Made by a program: the position numbers and the translations under genes. DNA of 31,691 bases, taken from a virus. Position 1 is the first letter of the stretch. Each line of letters opens with the position of its first letter. Location: the IMG/VR virus record IMGVR_UViG_3300042905_004909, positions 1 through 31,691 of that record. One strand, written 5' to 3'. The notes beneath the pieces were generated by a model. That model did not search any database and had not been told where the DNA came from. It saw only the letters and a list, made by a program, of their open reading frames with translations. This document shows positions 29,628-31,691 of this stretch, one piece after another.

Positions 29628-31691
29628 TTAAAAGACGTAACGAGACTTTAGCTGGAGAGATATTGATTTTGGCTTGAAATCTGCTGGTGCAGGCTGGTCT
29701 GTACTAGAGTCATAGATCCTAACTGCAAGGCTATCTCCGTTAGAAAGGTTGAGCTCAATTGGCTCGACCAGATCGATCCATGTGTCAATATCCGCATTTG
29801 CAATATTTACTGTTGTGGTATCCCCTTCATCGTTGGTTAAATAGACAACAGCGTCATCGAGCGTGTCGATTCTTGCCTTTACCGCCGTGACATATACGAT
29901 TGAATCGTCTTCGCTAAGTGCGGAAGAAGGAGAAGTCCATCTACTGTCCCAATATGAAATAGACAACTCTTCGACTCTATCCTGGAGCCTACGGAATCCG
30001 ACTGTTGCAACTTTTCTAAACCAGTCTGTCTCATTGTCTCCGGTCTCTTCTACGACTAACCTACCCGTCTCAAAATAACGAGTATATATTTCGTCAGTGA
30101 TGATCCTTGTATAATCTGTGTCAGGGCCGGAATAAAAATTGAACACTCCATACCAGACAGATTCATACTCCTCATCATCAGGATCCATCTGCCAGTCCCT
30201 GCCTAATTCAGAGGCTATGCTAATCTCTCCTTTTCGGTCAGCCCATGTCTCTCCTCCGAATCCAATTCCATGACCAGATCCAGTTGAGCCTGCAACATGA
30301 AATTTCGAAGAGGCAACAACTGCTCCGCCTACTTCAGTATCTCCTTCAGCGCCAAAAGAGAAATACGCGTCCTCGGCATTAATCCATCCACCGTTGTTCT
30401 TGTCTCCAACAAATAAATCTCCGCCAATTCTGACAGACCTCCCCCCAAGGAAAATCTTTCCACTATCTCCGCCATCCCCCTGAGACGTACTTGTGTCTGT
30501 TACGTCAAAGAATAGGTTGGGCGCTTCATCCCCAAAACTGCCAAGATATATTTTATGAGAGCTTTCACCATCATCATTTGGAGAGTTTGTGTTGTTCGCT
30601 GTAGCAGTTGCTGCCCCAATCAGAAGTGCACCTAAGAATGCATTATCTCTATTGAGAGTGTCGTCATCTTCAAGGAATCCGGCCCTCAATAGATATTGCG
30701 GAAAGGGGCTCCATGGGGTTTGAGACTCTGTGTATTGTGATGGGTTGAATCTATTGGATATAGAGGCGGCATAAATAAGACTATCTTCTCCGGCCCCGTC
30801 ATGAGCATGTTTGGCCACCCTGGCTCTTACATGGGCTATAGCATCTGCGAGACCGACTCCCGCAAACGCAATAATATATCTTACAGATAAGTCCTCCTGC
30901 CCTTCTATTTGGTGAGGAAGAGTATAGCCTTCTGGAAGCTCAATTCTGACGTGGCGACGATCGCCCTCATCAACAAAGAATCGGATTTGTTCTTCTGAGT
31001 TCTGGTTGACAAGACGGATTATTGTCGATCCGTTTGCGATCCAAAGACTGCAAAGGCCTTCTGGGATTTGACCAGATTCATCAGCAACTCCAAGTTCAAA
31101 GATGTACGGGGGGACTGTATATCTAGGCGCGTGGTCTTCGACCCATTGTACGGTTCCTGAGATCAGATTGAGTGGAGTGCTGTTTGACGTGTCAAATGGA
31201 AGTGATGGGTTCATAGCACGTCTTATTGTTGGCATCTCAACCCATAGTTCTGAATCTTCTTCTTCAATCGTACATAGGGTTGTCAGAACATCATCGCCAG
31301 CGCCACCTGTAACGACAGATGCAATCTCATATATATTTGGTACAACATTTGCCCCAGAGCTAGGGCCATAGGTGTCGTAATAGTCGGTGGCATTATTTGG
31401 GGCGCTGTCTGGATCTATCTCATATTGAATTTGGGCATCAACTGGAAGCATGGTCGTTGTGTATATCTTGCGAGACCAGTGAGTCCATTGGTTGGTCCCA
31501 GTTAGATTAGCACCAGGATTTGACGCAGATCCCACGTTCTTTTTTGTCCATCCACTTATAGTCCCCGCCCCCAATGTTGTTACGGTTGAGTCAGGAATGA
31601 AACTCAGAAGCGCCTCTTTCCCTCCTGAGATGGACTCAACTACTCTTGGTAGGTTCTCGTCAAAATCCGCAAGACCATACTTCAATCCTCG
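29628..31691 (-). CDS. Large virion protein, probably tail fiber or appendage (5' end at window edge)
   Basis: At least 685 residues. A TTG at 31683-31685 could start it, but its GAGGA is only one base away, so the gene more likely begins beyond the right edge. The beta-rich N-terminal half includes ARVAKHAHDGAGEDSLIYAA near 290-309. The middle (about 340-470) is a Gly/Asp/Asn/Ser-rich repetitive stretch (KIYLGSFGDEAPNLFFDV, then KIFLGGRSVRIGGDLFVGD and FSFGAEGDTEVGG), as in extended beta-helical or shaft segments. The C-terminus is a separate beta domain (IRIYDSS, ISLQLKSRYVF). It belongs to the minus-strand virion operon transcribed from beyond 31691. Confidence 0.65.
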   Translation of the reverse strand, partial: RGLKYGLADFDENLPRVVESISGGKEALLSFIPDSTVTTLGAGTISGWTKKNVGSASNPGANLTGTNQWTHWSRKIYTTTMLPVDAQIQYEIDPDSAPNNATDYYDTYGPSSGANVVPNIYEIASVVTGGAGDDVLTTLCTIEEEDSELWVEMPTIRRAMNPSLPFDTSNSTPLNLISGTVQWVEDHAPRYTVPPYIFELGVADESGQIPEGLCSLWIANGSTIIRLVNQNSEEQIRFFVDEGDRRHVRIELPEGYTLPHQIEGQEDLSVRYIIAFAGVGLADAIAHVRARVAKHAHDGAGEDSLIYAASISNRFNPSQYTESQTPWSPFPQYLLRAGFLEDDDTLNRDNAFLGALLIGAATATANNTNSPNDDGESSHKIYLGSFGDEAPNLFFDVTDTSTSQGDGGDSGKIFLGGRSVRIGGDLFVGDKNNGGWINAEDAYFSFGAEGDTEVGGAVVASSKFHVAGSTGSGHGIGFGGETWADRKGEISIASELGRDWQMDPDDEEYESVWYGVFNFYSGPDTDYTRIITDEIYTRYFETGRLVVEETGDNETDWFRKVATVGFRRLQDRVEELSISYWDSRWTSPSSALSEDDSIVYVTAVKARIDTLDDAVVYLTNDEGDTTTVNIANADIDTWIDLVEPIELNLSNGDSLAVRIYDSSTDQPAPADFKPKSISLQLKSRYVF

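Noticed and set aside
1-31691. tRNA genes, IS elements or attachment sites
   Set aside because: I looked in the few gaps (largest 11274-11408) and saw no cloverleaf, terminal repeats or transposase.

Overview
This window is part of a tailed double-stranded DNA phage genome (Caudoviricetes type), probably of a large virulent phage. The evidence is a phage-encoded replication set, a dense run of small overlapping genes with many nucleases, and a late block of very large beta-rich virion proteins. Genes are packed with stop/start overlaps (TAATG, ATGA, GTGA) and strong Shine-Dalgarno sites, so the host is a bacterium. I cannot name the host or a close relative from the sequence alone.

Layout. 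(1) 1-6611, plus strand, replication: the last codons of an upstream gene, a C-family DNA polymerase (DnaE) lacking its PHP domain, a calcineurin-like phosphoesterase, a small helical protein and a primase-helicase. (2) 6621-11273, plus strand, accessory: a membrane-anchored protein with a probable gene nested in another frame, several small unknown proteins, a membrane-anchored Holliday-resolvase-like endonuclease, a degenerate Cas4/AddB-like iron-sulfur protein, a Vsr/DUF559-like endonuclease and a degenerate P-loop-like protein. (3) 11270-12565, plus strand: a GIY-YIG homing endonuclease next to the RusA Holliday junction resolvase gene, with what looks like a 14-codon remnant of a rusA 5' end on its other side. 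(4) 12605-15920, plus strand: a sigma-factor-like protein, an FtsH-class AAA ATPase, a catalytically complete Cas4-like nuclease and an unknown protein. (5) 15917-31691, minus strand: a coiled-coil protein, a holin-like membrane protein, a Pro/Glu-rich protein and then eight virion proteins. Three of the virion proteins share a helical N-terminus followed by a discoidin-like domain, one ends in a fibronectin III-like domain, and one is a clear tail fiber. The blocks converge tail to tail with a 4-base overlap at 15917-15920, and the plus-strand terminator lies inside the first minus-strand gene.

How it may work together: the first block supplies leading- and lagging-strand synthesis. The middle block supplies recombination and branch-resolution nucleases plus mobile endonucleases. 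The sigma-like protein may direct transcription of later genes, possibly the minus-strand virion operon, whose promoter lies beyond the right edge. The observations most worth following are the polymerase split exactly between PHP and palm, the SSB-like C-terminal tail on the primase-helicase, the nested ORF at 6871-7089, and the duplicated rusA 5' end around the homing endonuclease. No tRNA, rRNA, CRISPR array or insertion sequence was seen, and no gene-free stretch exceeds about 135 bases.
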